The notes: generated by a model from the sequence alone, not told the origin. Shown: positions 1 to 6,137, counted from the first letter of the stretch. The stretch: 6,167 nt of DNA from Dethiosulfovibrio sp. (GCA_028709985.1 JAQUTB010000112.1:1-6167); one strand, 5' to 3'. Made by a program: numbers and translations.

Positions 1-408
1 CTTGATCAGACGCTGTGCCAGTTTTTGTATCTCTTCGGTTAATTCCTCTGCCGGAGAGACCAAACCGCCCTCGGAATATCGAAGAGCCAGACAGGTGTTG
101 TCCATATCGGGCCACAGGCAGTCTTTACGGGACAAGTTTCGATCTCCCTTGGTGGAGTTGCAGTTGGAGCATGCGAGGAGGAAGTTGTCCCAGTCCAGCT
201 CCCTTCGTCTGCGTTCCTCTTCGGAGAGCCCCTGCGCCCCCTTGGGCAGTATATGCTCGACCGCCAGCGAGGATGGCATGGGTGCTTCGCAGTAGGAGCA
301 GTATTGGCCCAGTCGTTCGATCAAATGGCCTCTAACGTAACGATAGTTCTCAAATTCAAAGAGGCTCTCTCCATTTTGAGGATGTGGTCCTCTTGTTATC
401 GGTCGCAT
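1..408 (-). CDS. HNH endonuclease, PtuB-like (3' end outside window)
   Basis: This is the N-terminal 136 residues of an HNH-family nuclease; the gene continues past the left edge with no stop codon. It begins MRPITRGPHPQNGE and carries a Cys pair in QYCSYCE (C37, C40), the VEHILPK motif (E51, H52, the general-base region), the central Asn in WDNFLLAC (N75), and a second Cys pair plus Asn in CSNCNSTKGD (C80, C83, N84). The four cysteines should form a structural zinc site around a beta-beta-alpha metal fold that cuts DNA or RNA. The later LWPDMDNTCLAL stretch (98-109) is also typical of HNH proteins found beside AAA ATPases. The ATG at 408-406 lies inside the end of the ATPase gene (13-nt overlap), so translation is probably coupled. 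By context it is the effector nuclease of a Septu-like defence pair. The family call is firm; the system name is inferred. Confidence 0.88.
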   Translation of the reverse strand, partial: MRPITRGPHPQNGESLFEFENYRYVRGHLIERLGQYCSYCEAPMPSSLAVEHILPKGAQGLSEEERRRRELDWDNFLLACSNCNSTKGDRNLSRKDCLWPDMDNTCLALRYSEGGLVSPAEELTEEIQKLAQRLIK

Positions 409-1733
409 CGCCGTTGTTTTCTCGATGAGGGCTCAAGCCCCACCGCGGCTCGTTCCGTCTCCAGGAAGGCGTAATAGGCTACGTCGTCGCTGAAGGGGGC
501 GCTCAGGCGATCCAATTCCGTTTTGAGCCTTGCCTTCTCCTCTTCGTCGGCATTTTGGGCCTGACGAAGCACCTCGTAGTATTTATTTGCGGCGTCGTAC
601 ATCGCCTGATAACGCTCGCTTCGTTGAGGAAGATCGATGCCCATGAGGTCTTCCACGATATCCTCGATCGATCGACCGACGTAGGGATCCGGCGCCCCAG
701 GGGCTGCTTTCCCCTCGGGGGTGTTAACCATGTCCTCGATGGCGGCGGATTGGTGGAGATCGATCACCTGTCCTGGCTCGAGTGATTGCACGATAAACGG
801 TGAATGGGTGGTGGCTATGAACTGAATCTGTGGAAAGGCGTCCTGGAGGTCTGCGACCACCTGCCGTTGCCACTTTGGATGGAGGTGGAGGTCGATCTCG
901 TCGATGAGCACCACGCCTCTGGTGGACCTTGGCGCATCCTCCTCCATGTGGGGATTAAGCCTCGATGCCCTGTGGGCTATATCAGCCACCATGGCAACCA
1001 TATTCCGGTATCCGTCTGAGAGGTTATTAAAAGGTATCGGCCCCTCCTCCAAGAGGATCATCGCCTGTTTCCGTTCCACGTCGTGATAGAAGTCGGTGGC
1101 GTCGGGGATACATCGGATCACGGCTTCCTTCACGGCCTTCAGGGACTGAAAGCTCTTCTTTTTCTGTATCTCCGCCAGGGAGAGCCTGGTAAACCATCTC
1201 TCAAAGGCCCTCTGATCCGATTTTGGATCCAGGCAAAATCGGTAGGCGTCCAGCTGAGATCCAGGTCCGTCTGGGGTGACATCTCTATGGATGTCCCACA
1301 GTCGTCCAGATCCGTAATAGAGGTATAGAGGAAGGTCTAACGTTTCCCCTTTTGAGATTTTATCCCTGTCTTGAGATCCAATAGCGACGATGTCCCTTGC
1401 TTTGCCACCTCGATCTCCTATGTCTCGTCTCCATCGGACCGTATTGTCCCGAATGGTCGCCTCCGCTGCGAGATAAACCTGTTTTTGTGGCTCTAGAAAC
1501 AGCTGATCTCCCTTTTCGATGGCCAGGAGACGGGCGTCATTTTTTTTAATAGGGCCCTGTCCTGTGGCGATTCCTGAACCTTGGAAATAGGTCCCCAGCA
1601 TTATGGCTACGGCGTCGAGGATGGTGGTCTTGCCTTTGCCGTTTTCTCCGATGAGGACGGTCATTCGGGGGTGGAATCGGAACATCGCCTGTTCATATCG
1701 ACGGAAGTTGTTGAGCGTTATATTTGCCAACAT
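396..1733 (-). CDS. AAA/SMC-type ATPase, PtuA-like, of ATPase-HNH defence pair
   Basis: A 445-residue ATPase of the RecF/SMC/OLD-like superfamily. From the ATG it shows the N-terminal strand and NNFRRYE motif, Walker A GENGKGKT (29-36), an ABC-type signature LSDGYRN (238-244), Walker B VVLIDEIDLHLHP with D278 and E279, and the switch histidine in IATTHSPF (H310). The last 110 residues are helical and charged. They show no TOPRIM acidic motif, unlike OLD or GajA nucleases, so cutting is presumably left to the HNH partner encoded directly downstream. The insert between the ATPase halves (about 50-235) is where such proteins sense a ligand or nucleic acid. I chose the ATG at 1733 because a GGGAGGT site ends 7 nt before it; an in-frame GTG at 1742 would sit inside that site. 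The stop is TAA at 398-396. Arginine codons near the start are CGT/CGA, unlike the liv genes. An ATPase-HNH pair is the hallmark of Septu; PtuA proteins are often somewhat longer. Confidence 0.9.
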   Translation of the reverse strand: MLANITLNNFRRYEQAMFRFHPRMTVLIGENGKGKTTILDAVAIMLGTYFQGSGIATGQGPIKKNDARLLAIEKGDQLFLEPQKQVYLAAEATIRDNTVRWRRDIGDRGGKARDIVAIGSQDRDKISKGETLDLPLYLYYGSGRLWDIHRDVTPDGPGSQLDAYRFCLDPKSDQRAFERWFTRLSLAEIQKKKSFQSLKAVKEAVIRCIPDATDFYHDVERKQAMILLEEGPIPFNNLSDGYRNMVAMVADIAHRASRLNPHMEEDAPRSTRGVVLIDEIDLHLHPKWQRQVVADLQDAFPQIQFIATTHSPFIVQSLEPGQVIDLHQSAAIEDMVNTPEGKAAPGAPDPYVGRSIEDIVEDLMGIDLPQRSERYQAMYDAANKYYEVLRQAQNADEEEKARLKTELDRLSAPFSDDVAYYAFLETERAAVGLEPSSRKQRRCDR

Positions 1734-1740
1734 CGACGTC

Positions 1741-1747
1741 ACCTCCC
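1741..1747 (-). promoter_or_regulatory. Ribosome-binding site that sets the ATPase start
   Basis: GGGAGGT lies 7 nt before the ATG at 1733. The in-frame GTG at 1742-1740 overlaps this site and would have no upstream site of its own, so the ATG is preferred. Confidence 0.75.
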
Positions 1748-1757
1748 TTATTCTAGG

Positions 1758-1763
1758 AGTATA
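1758..1763 (-). promoter_or_regulatory. Extended -10 promoter element for the ATPase-HNH unit
   Basis: The minus strand reads TGATATACT, an extended -10 (TG, one base, TATACT). No good -35 hexamer lies 16-18 bp upstream (best candidates match 1-2 of 6), which is compatible with extended -10 promoters. Transcription would start near 1751, giving a leader of about 18 nt that contains the GGGAGGT site. The 80 bp between here and the upstream terminator hold no gene. Confidence 0.45.
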
Positions 1764-1842
1764 TCATTTTGCCTCGGGAAGTGCTTCTTGGGAGGATCTG
1801 AGCATCGACGAGATCTACAGGATACTGAGCTCAGCTGTGCTA

Positions 1843-1883
1843 TAAAAGAGAAGGCCGGACCTCGGTGGGGTCCGGCCTTCTCT
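1843..1883 (-). terminator. Intrinsic terminator after the small membrane protein gene
   Basis: A perfect 15-bp stem (1847-1861 with 1869-1883, rich in GGCCGGACC) closes a 7-nt loop. On the minus strand it is followed by TTTTATAG. It abuts the TAG stop codon (1884-1882) of the membrane protein gene, so it ends that unit and separates it from the ATPase promoter. The plus strand has no T-tract after the hairpin, so it should work in one direction. Confidence 0.85.
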
Positions 1884-2226
1884 AAAACAGTGCCCTGGAT
1901 ATGAACGGGGCTACCTTGACCCCCATTATGACGAAAAGGGCTATGACCGCGGTCTCCACCCCTGCTTTCGCGCTGACCGAGCCCATTATCAGGGCCGCCC
2001 CAAAATCGGTCAGGACGCACACCGTCAGAGCTCCCCAGACCCCAAAACGTCCGAAGACCATGACCATTAGCATCAACAGAGGCACGGAAAATGCCGTCCC
2101 AACCAGGACCGTCTTCATCATGGAAAGGCTCTCCTGTCCGGCGATAACGTGCATCATCCCAGCCATCCTGGGGCATACAACGAAAAGGCCGAAGGCTAAA
2201 GAGCTCAGCAACAGCTCTTTTCCCAT
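1882..2226 (-). CDS. Small four-helix membrane protein, unknown function
   Basis: A 114-residue, very hydrophobic protein that I do not recognise. Four likely membrane helices can be drawn at about residues 5-26, 39-59, 63-84 and 90-110, joined by short loops; the first contains a CPR sequence near residues 18-20. A lone Asp (D74) lies in the third helix, and Lys residues at 88 and 104 flank or enter the fourth. Methionine is abundant. I chose the ATG at 2226 because GGTGA ends 5 nt before it; the in-frame GTG at 2235 lies inside that site. The gene follows the WYL regulator gene (68-nt gap), has its own promoter, and ends in a terminator. It could be a small transporter subunit, a housekeeping membrane protein, or an accessory to the nearby ATPase-HNH pair; the sequence does not decide. 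Confidence 0.75.
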   Translation of the reverse strand: MGKELLLSSLAFGLFVVCPRMAGMMHVIAGQESLSMMKTVLVGTAFSVPLLMLMVMVFGRFGVWGALTVCVLTDFGAALIMGSVSAKAGVETAVIALFVIMGVKVAPFISRALF

Positions 2227-2257
2227 ATGAATCACCGACTTTCTGTGAGATGCCCCG

Positions 2258-2286
2258 ATTGTACTCCGATAACGTTAGTTTGACAA
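2258..2286 (-). promoter_or_regulatory. Sigma70-type promoter for the membrane protein gene
   Basis: On the minus strand a -35 TTGTCA (2286-2281) and a -10 TACAAT (2263-2258) are separated by exactly 17 bp, each matching consensus at 5 of 6 positions. The start site would be near 2251, with a leader of about 25 nt carrying the GGTGA site. The -35 begins only 7 bp past the stop codon of the WYL gene. The palindrome TAACGTTA (2270-2277) sits in the spacer, where a bound repressor would block polymerase. Confidence 0.7.
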
Positions 2287-2299
2287 TACAAAGTTAGTT
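2274..2299. repeat. Direct repeat GTTAGTT flanking the -35 element
   Basis: GTTAGTT occurs at 2274-2280 and again at 2293-2299, 19 bp apart start to start, on either side of the -35 hexamer. The left copy overlaps the spacer palindrome TAACGTTA; the right copy overlaps the WYL stop codon. A pair about two helical turns apart could be an operator, but both copies are short and may be chance. Confidence 0.3.
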
Positions 2300-3289
2300 G
2301 TTTAGCTTTTTGCTCAGCCTCTTCACCAAAAGATTTACCTCAGAGGCCAGGCTTTCCGGGCTTTCCACCGTCACAAAAGGCGCGCTGGCCAGGACCCACC
2401 TCGCCACCGACCCCAGGGCGTTCTCCGAGACGGTGGCTCTGAGGGTCGCCGAGCGGTCCTCTTTCGTCTCTATTTTCTGAGTGGGGTGCCAGGTGGTCTC
2501 CGGTATGACCAGTGAAAGGGGCGGGGATATGTTCAGCTCTATCTCCACGTCCGACCCTCCCCGGTAGGCGTACCAGCAGGACGATGCGTAGTCGGAGATC
2601 TCCTGCCCTTGGGGTTTTTCACGGTAAGCCCCATCAGGCCATACGAGAGGCGTGTCTATTCGGGAGATCCTATAGGTAACCCCGTCTGGGACGTCGGGAT
2701 GGCTTGCCCAGAGGTACCAGGCGTGGGCCTGGAAGAACACCCCCCATGGCGAGGTCATCCTCTCTTTGGGTTCCGGCGACGATTCGTAGGGAGAGGTGTA
2801 GGAGAACCTGACCGGGGTCTTTTTGTTTATGGCGTCTATGAGGAGGTGAAAGGTCCTGGGGTTTACGGCGGATACCGGCGTGGCCACCACCGTGGCGCGA
2901 CCGAGGGCCTCCCCCTGCTTGGTAAGTCTGGGGGGAATGACGGCTGAGACCTTGCCCCATAGGTCGGAGAGGTCGTCTTTAAGGTGGGGCAGAAAGTGGG
3001 AGGCTATCTTTATGCCCGCCGCCAAGCCCTGTATCTGTGCCTCGCTCATGGATAGGAGCATCACGAATGTCCCACGGTTTATGAGGCGGTATTCGTCGGA
3101 GGACGTGTCGTATTCGATCTCGGTCCCAAACTCCTCCCTGAGGTAGCTGAGGTCACGCTGAAAGGTCCTGGAGGACACGCCATCCCTTAGCCTTCTGAGC
3201 TCCGATCCAGATACCTTTGCCCTGGAACACAGCTTTTCCATAAGTGAGTTCAACCTTCTTATCCTGCTGGACGAAATCTCCTTCGGCAT
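2294..3289 (-). CDS. WYL-domain transcriptional regulator (HTH-WYL-WCX)
   Basis: A 331-residue regulator of the usual length for the family. Residues 5-70 form a DeoR/HTH_11-type winged helix: SRIRRLNSLMEKL, then the recognition region SSRTFQRDLSYLREEFG (39-55) and a wing ending in EYRLI. Residues about 140-215 are the WYL domain, with AHAWYLWAS holding the name-giving W191-Y192-L193 and the conserved YRISRID (206-212, R210). The C-terminal part from about 245 fits the WCX dimer extension. WYL domains bind ligands, in several cases nucleic acid or nucleotide signals, and such proteins regulate DNA-repair and phage-defence genes (CapW, BrxR). The start ATG at 3289 is preceded by AGGAGGT at 3302-3296. 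It lies 22 nt after the 117-residue gene and is probably co-transcribed with it; no terminator follows. It may act on its own operon, on the membrane protein promoter, or on the ATPase pair; the target is inferred only from position. Confidence 0.9.
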   Translation of the reverse strand: MPKEISSSRIRRLNSLMEKLCSRAKVSGSELRRLRDGVSSRTFQRDLSYLREEFGTEIEYDTSSDEYRLINRGTFVMLLSMSEAQIQGLAAGIKIASHFLPHLKDDLSDLWGKVSAVIPPRLTKQGEALGRATVVATPVSAVNPRTFHLLIDAINKKTPVRFSYTSPYESSPEPKERMTSPWGVFFQAHAWYLWASHPDVPDGVTYRISRIDTPLVWPDGAYREKPQGQEISDYASSCWYAYRGGSDVEIELNISPPLSLVIPETTWHPTQKIETKEDRSATLRATVSENALGSVARWVLASAPFVTVESPESLASEVNLLVKRLSKKLNN

Positions 3290-3295
3290 GGTTTT

Positions 3296-3302
3296 ACCTC
3301 CT
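3296..3302 (-). promoter_or_regulatory. Ribosome-binding site of the WYL gene
   Basis: AGGAGGT lies 6 nt before the ATG at 3289, in the 22-nt gap after the stop codon of the upstream gene. It fixes the WYL start. Confidence 0.75.
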
Positions 3303-3311
3303 CGTAGGTGT

Positions 3312-3665
3312 CTATATCGTGTCCCACGGATTTTCCGAGATAAGCCTTATAGACCGACTTATGACCCTGCTGCGGTCCAGCATGGACTTGAGGGTTTTGC
3401 GTGGAACCTGCTCGGATTTTCGCTGAAGTGTCACCTCCAGGATAAGCTCCAGCGTCTCGGCCTCCATTATAGCCTGAGATTGGTCGCCAAGATCGCCCTG
3501 GTTAAGCCAAGACATTATAGAGGATATTTTGCACTCGACCCTGCCGGAGATGGTTGGACCTATTTCGTCCGAAAGGGATCGAACCTCTTTGCTCAAGGCC
3601 GTCAGCTCCAGTGAGACTTCCTTTTTGATCCTGCTCGAGTTGGTGTAGGAAAAAGAGAGCGTCAT
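3312..3665 (-). CDS. Hypothetical soluble 117-residue protein, first gene of the WYL operon
   Basis: I do not recognise this protein. It has no signal peptide or membrane segment. A short beta-like N-terminus (MTLSFSYTNSS) is followed by a probable helix at about 12-36 rich in Lys, Glu, Leu and Ser, a middle stretch with NQGDLGDQSQ, and a basic C-terminal half (about 80-110, PRKTLKSMLDRSRVISRSI) that could bind nucleic acid or a partner. That it is a real gene rests on a strong site (AGGAGG at 3679-3674, 8 nt before the ATG at 3665), a start just after the liv terminator, and an end 22 nt before the WYL gene. Tight linkage to the regulator suggests a shared role. No toxin, antitoxin or enzyme motif is visible. 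Confidence 0.72.
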   Translation of the reverse strand: MTLSFSYTNSSRIKKEVSLELTALSKEVRSLSDEIGPTISGRVECKISSIMSWLNQGDLGDQSQAIMEAETLELILEVTLQRKSEQVPRKTLKSMLDRSRVISRSIRLISENPWDTI

Positions 3666-3696
3666 CGGTATCTCCTCCTCATATCGTCTTATCTGA

Positions 3697-3733
3697 GTGT
3701 AAGGTTACACCCTGGATGCGACATGATATGTCG
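3697..3733. promoter_or_regulatory. Two inverted repeats upstream of the hypothetical-WYL operon
   Basis: GTGTAA and TTACAC arms separated by 2 bp (3697-3710), and CGACAT and ATGTCG arms separated by 3 bp (3719-3733), lie between the liv terminator and the first gene of the WYL operon. Their centres are about 22.5 bp apart, near two helical turns. They are candidate operators for autoregulation by the WYL protein. I found no convincing -35/-10 pair here; TATCAT inside the second dyad could be a -10 but lacks a good -35. Confidence 0.4.
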
Positions 3734-3743
3734 GAGAGAGTGC

Positions 3744-3782
3744 AAAAAAAATCTCGACTTCCAGGAGAAGTCGAGATTTTTT
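3744..3782 (-). terminator. Intrinsic terminator of the liv operon
   Basis: A 16-bp perfect stem (3746-3761 with 3767-3782; core TCTCGACTTC / GAAGTCGAGA) has a 5-nt loop and a run of eight T on the minus strand. It begins 2 nt past the livF stop codon. The stem ends in A/T runs on both sides, so it could also stop plus-strand transcripts, although no plus-strand gene leads into it. Confidence 0.92.
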
Positions 3783-3784
3783 CG

Positions 3785-4510
3785 TCAGTGTTTGCCCGTT
3801 CCCAGGTAGGCCGCCTCCACCTCTGGGTTGGTGATGAGGTCCTTTGATAGGCCCTCCATGATGACCCTTCCGGTCTGGATGACGTAGGCCCTGTGGGAGA
3901 GCATCAGGGCCTGCCTGGCGTTCTGCTCCACCAGCAGTATGGTCATCCCAGTGGCGTTTATCTTCTTCAGCTCCTTGAAGATGTCCTTTATTACTATGGG
4001 AGCCAGTCCCAGGGAGGGCTCGTCCAGCAGGAGGACCTTCGGGGCGGACATCAGGGCCCTGCCTATGGCCAACATCTGTTGCTCTCCGCCGGACAGGGTT
4101 CCGGCGTATTGAGCGTGTCTCTCCCTCAGCCTCGGGAAGAGCTCGAAGACGTGTTCCTTTGTTGCCTCTATCTTCGACCTGTCATCTCTGGGGAAGGCCC
4201 CCATCATGAGGTTTTCGTCCACGGTCAGGGTGGTGAAGACCTTTCTCCCTTCAGGGGACAGGGAGAGCCCCTGTGCCACCACCTGGAAGCTCTTGGAGGA
4301 CAGGTTTTTGTCCCCGATGGAGACGGTCCCGGCCTGGCGTGGGACGTCGCCCATTATGGCGTTCATCAAGGTGGACTTACCGGCGCCGTTTGCCCCTATG
4401 ACCGAGACGATCTCCCCTTCGTAGACGTCCAAATCGACACCCAGCAGGGCCTTTATCGCTCCGTAGCTTACCTCGAGTCCTCTTACGGACAGAAGCGGTT
4501 TTTTATCCAT
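3785..4510 (-). CDS. livF: Branched-chain amino-acid ABC importer, ATP-binding protein LivF
   Basis: A 241-residue cytoplasmic ATPase, one of the two nucleotide-binding subunits that drive a LIV-I-type amino-acid importer. It shows Walker A GANGAGKST (39-47), the LivF-typical SPEGRKVF and LTVDENLMMGAF segments (85-105), signature LSGGEQQ (139-145), Walker B VLLLDEP (159-165; D163, E164), and LVEQNA (193-198), where LivF proteins carry Gln at the switch-histidine position. Length is normal. The ATG at 4510 is chosen because it follows GGAGGTGGAG and shares one base with the livG stop (TGATG). A longer in-frame start at 4609 would add 33 residues of unrelated Arg-rich sequence read from livG in another frame. 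The gene ends at TGA 3787-3785, directly before a terminator. The substrate could be leucine, isoleucine, valine or another amino acid; sequence alone does not tell. Confidence 0.95.
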   Translation of the reverse strand: MDKKPLLSVRGLEVSYGAIKALLGVDLDVYEGEIVSVIGANGAGKSTLMNAIMGDVPRQAGTVSIGDKNLSSKSFQVVAQGLSLSPEGRKVFTTLTVDENLMMGAFPRDDRSKIEATKEHVFELFPRLRERHAQYAGTLSGGEQQMLAIGRALMSAPKVLLLDEPSLGLAPIVIKDIFKELKKINATGMTILLVEQNARQALMLSHRAYVIQTGRVIMEGLSKDLITNPEVEAAYLGTGKH

Positions 4511-5280
4511 CACTCCACCTCCTCGCCGAGATAGGCCTTGAGTACCTCTTTGTTGCCCTGGATGTCCTCGGGGGTTCCGTCGGCTATGACGGCACCGAAG
4601 TTGAGGCATATGACGTGAGGACAGATCTCCATGACCAGCTCCATGTGGTGCTCTATGACCAGTATGGTCAATCCGAAGTCCCTGTGGATGTCCTTTATGA
4701 GTACGTTCAGCTCCTGGACCTCTTCCGGGTTCATCCCCGCAGCCGGTTCGTCCAGCAGGAGAAGCCTCGGCCGTAGGGCCAGAGCTCTGGCTATCTCAAG
4801 CCGTCTCTGGTGTCCGTAGGGAAGGGTATCAGCCACCCTGTCGGCCTCCTGGGCCAATCCAACCCTGTCCAGAAGTTCCATGGATTCCTTCCTTATGGCT
4901 TTTTCTGTCGAGTTCCACCTTCCAAGGTGGGTTGCTCCCTCGAGGAAGGAGTAGGGATGATATCTCTGTCCCGCGGTCATGACGTTCTCCAACACAGAAG
5001 ATCCCTTGAAGAGCCTTAGGTTCTGGAAGGTTCGGGCTATGCCTTTCCCAACCGTGTCGCAGGTCCGTATGCCTGTGATATCCTGCCCCTCCATGGAAAC
5101 GTGCCCCGAGTCCAGGGGGTAGACCCCGGTTATCAGGTTGAACACTGTGGTCTTTCCGGCTCCGTTAGGGCCGATGAGCCCGGCCAGCTCCCCTTTTTTG
5201 AGGGTGAAGGAGACGTCCCTCACGGCGTGAACGCCGCCGAAGAACTTATTTATGGTGTCGAGAATCAAGACCTCAGTCAC
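4510..5280 (-). CDS. livG: Branched-chain amino-acid ABC importer, ATP-binding protein LivG
   Basis: A 256-residue cytoplasmic ATPase that pairs with LivF on the LivH-LivM permease. Visible motifs are [16 protein letters not shown] at the N-terminus, Walker [10 protein letters not shown] (37-45), Q-loop RTFQN (Q86), signature LPYGHQRR (153-160, the LSYG variant common in LivG), Walker B LLLLDEP (173-179; D177, E178), D-loop AGMNP (181-185) and switch histidine in VIEHHM (H211). The start is GTG at 5280-5278, overlapping the livM stop by 4 nt (GTGA), with GGTGA 6 nt upstream. The segment at about 105-125 after the Q-loop is the usual LivG insertion. Tight overlaps on both sides indicate a single message and coupled translation. 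Confidence 0.95.
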   Translation of the reverse strand: MTEVLILDTINKFFGGVHAVRDVSFTLKKGELAGLIGPNGAGKTTVFNLITGVYPLDSGHVSMEGQDITGIRTCDTVGKGIARTFQNLRLFKGSSVLENVMTAGQRYHPYSFLEGATHLGRWNSTEKAIRKESMELLDRVGLAQEADRVADTLPYGHQRRLEIARALALRPRLLLLDEPAAGMNPEEVQELNVLIKDIHRDFGLTILVIEHHMELVMEICPHVICLNFGAVIADGTPEDIQGNKEVLKAYLGEEVE

Positions 5281-6137
5281 GACCGATCACCGCCTTTTTT
5301 GAAAAGCCTCTTTACCAGTCCCCTGACCTCGTTCTTGCCCATGATGCCCTCCGGGCGAAGGACCATCACCAGAACCAAGACCAGGCCATATATGAGCATT
5401 CTGTACTGGGATATGGGCCTGAACATCTCGGTCACAAGGGTTATGACCGTGGTGCCTAGGATTGCGCCGCTCATGGATCCCAGTCCTCCGAAGACCACCA
5501 CTGCGGTCATCTCGGTGGATTTAAGCATGTCGAACATCATCGGCTGAATAAATGAGATAAATCCCGCATAAAGTCCTCCAGCCAGGCCGCAGTACAGGGC
5601 CGATATGGAGAGGCTCATAACCCTTATCCTCGCTACGTCGAATCCGAGCAGGGATGCTGCGACGTGGTCGTCTCTACAGGCCTTCAGGGATCTCCCGAAT
5701 CGTCCGTCTATGAGGCAGAAGGCGACTATCGCCAGGGCCACGAAGAATCCCAGTGCGACCGGAAGTGTGGTGAAGGTGTCTATGCCGGCAAGCCCTCTCG
5801 CTCCGTTGGTGAGGCTCTGCCAGTTCTCGAGGATAAGCCTGATGGACTCGGCCAGTCCTATGGACGCTATGGCGTAGTAGTCCCCCATCAGTTTCAGAGT
5901 CGGTATGCCTATGAGGCAGCCTATCACCATCGCGACGACCCCTCCTGCGAGAACGGCGGGGGACCAGGCTATGCCGTAGTCCAGGGTGAGTATGGCGGTC
6001 GTGTAGGAGCCCAGGGCGAGATAGGCGGCGTGCCCGAGCGTGAATATGCCGGTAAAACCGGTTAGCAACGATACTCCCATGGCAGCTATGGCGTTGATGC
6101 AAAGGAGTATGACGATTCCTTCAGCGTATGCGGACAT
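5277..6137 (-). CDS. livM: Branched-chain amino-acid ABC importer, permease LivM
   Basis: A 286-residue inner-membrane permease of the LivM family, with about eight hydrophobic segments. Family landmarks are LLTGFTGIFTLGHAAYLALGSY (split here as LLTGFTGIF 24-32 and TLGHAAYLALGSY 33-45), DYYAIASIGLAESIR (86-100), TNGARGLAGI (110-119), and the cytoplasmic loop GRSLKACRDDHVAASLLG (148-165), which docks the ATPases. FGGLGSMSGAILG (216-228) and the end RPEGIMGK (261-268) are also typical. It starts at ATG 6137, 3 nt after the stop of the preceding livH-like gene, with GAAGGTG upstream, and overlaps livG by 4 nt. Arginine codons are mostly AGG/AGA (10 of 13). It lacks the long N-terminal extension of some proteobacterial LivM proteins. 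Confidence 0.95.
   Translation of the reverse strand: MSAYAEGIVILLCINAIAAMGVSLLTGFTGIFTLGHAAYLALGSYTTAILTLDYGIAWSPAVLAGGVVAMVIGCLIGIPTLKLMGDYYAIASIGLAESIRLILENWQSLTNGARGLAGIDTFTTLPVALGFFVALAIVAFCLIDGRFGRSLKACRDDHVAASLLGFDVARIRVMSLSISALYCGLAGGLYAGFISFIQPMMFDMLKSTEMTAVVVFGGLGSMSGAILGTTVITLVTEMFRPISQYRMLIYGLVLVLVMVLRPEGIMGKNEVRGLVKRLFKKGGDRS

Noticed and set aside
2..474. Short plus-strand open frames at the left edge
   Set aside because: They are antisense to the HNH gene, whose cysteine and HNH motifs are clearly coding on the minus strand.
1743..1883. Retron RNA or reverse transcriptase next to the ATPase-HNH pair
   Set aside because: The 5' side of the ATPase holds only a terminator and a promoter; the hairpin has a T-tract and abuts a stop codon, so it is an ordinary terminator. 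A retron gene beyond the left edge cannot be excluded.
1748..2176. 142-codon minus-strand open frame overlapping the membrane protein and running through the terminator
   Set aside because: It reads through the terminator hairpin and has low-complexity Gly/Arg/Asp-rich sequence; the overlapping hydrophobic frame has a promoter, a ribosome-binding site and a stop placed just before the terminator.
3893..4534. 213-codon open frame on the plus strand opposite livF
   Set aside because: It is a shadow of livF: its composition (rich in Gln, Gly, Leu) mirrors the antisense of a well-conserved ATPase, and no ribosome-binding site was seen.
4511..4609. 33-residue N-terminal extension of LivF
   Set aside because: The extra residues are Arg/Gly-rich, lie wholly within livG in another frame, and match nothing in LivF; the ATG at 4510 has the good ribosome-binding site.
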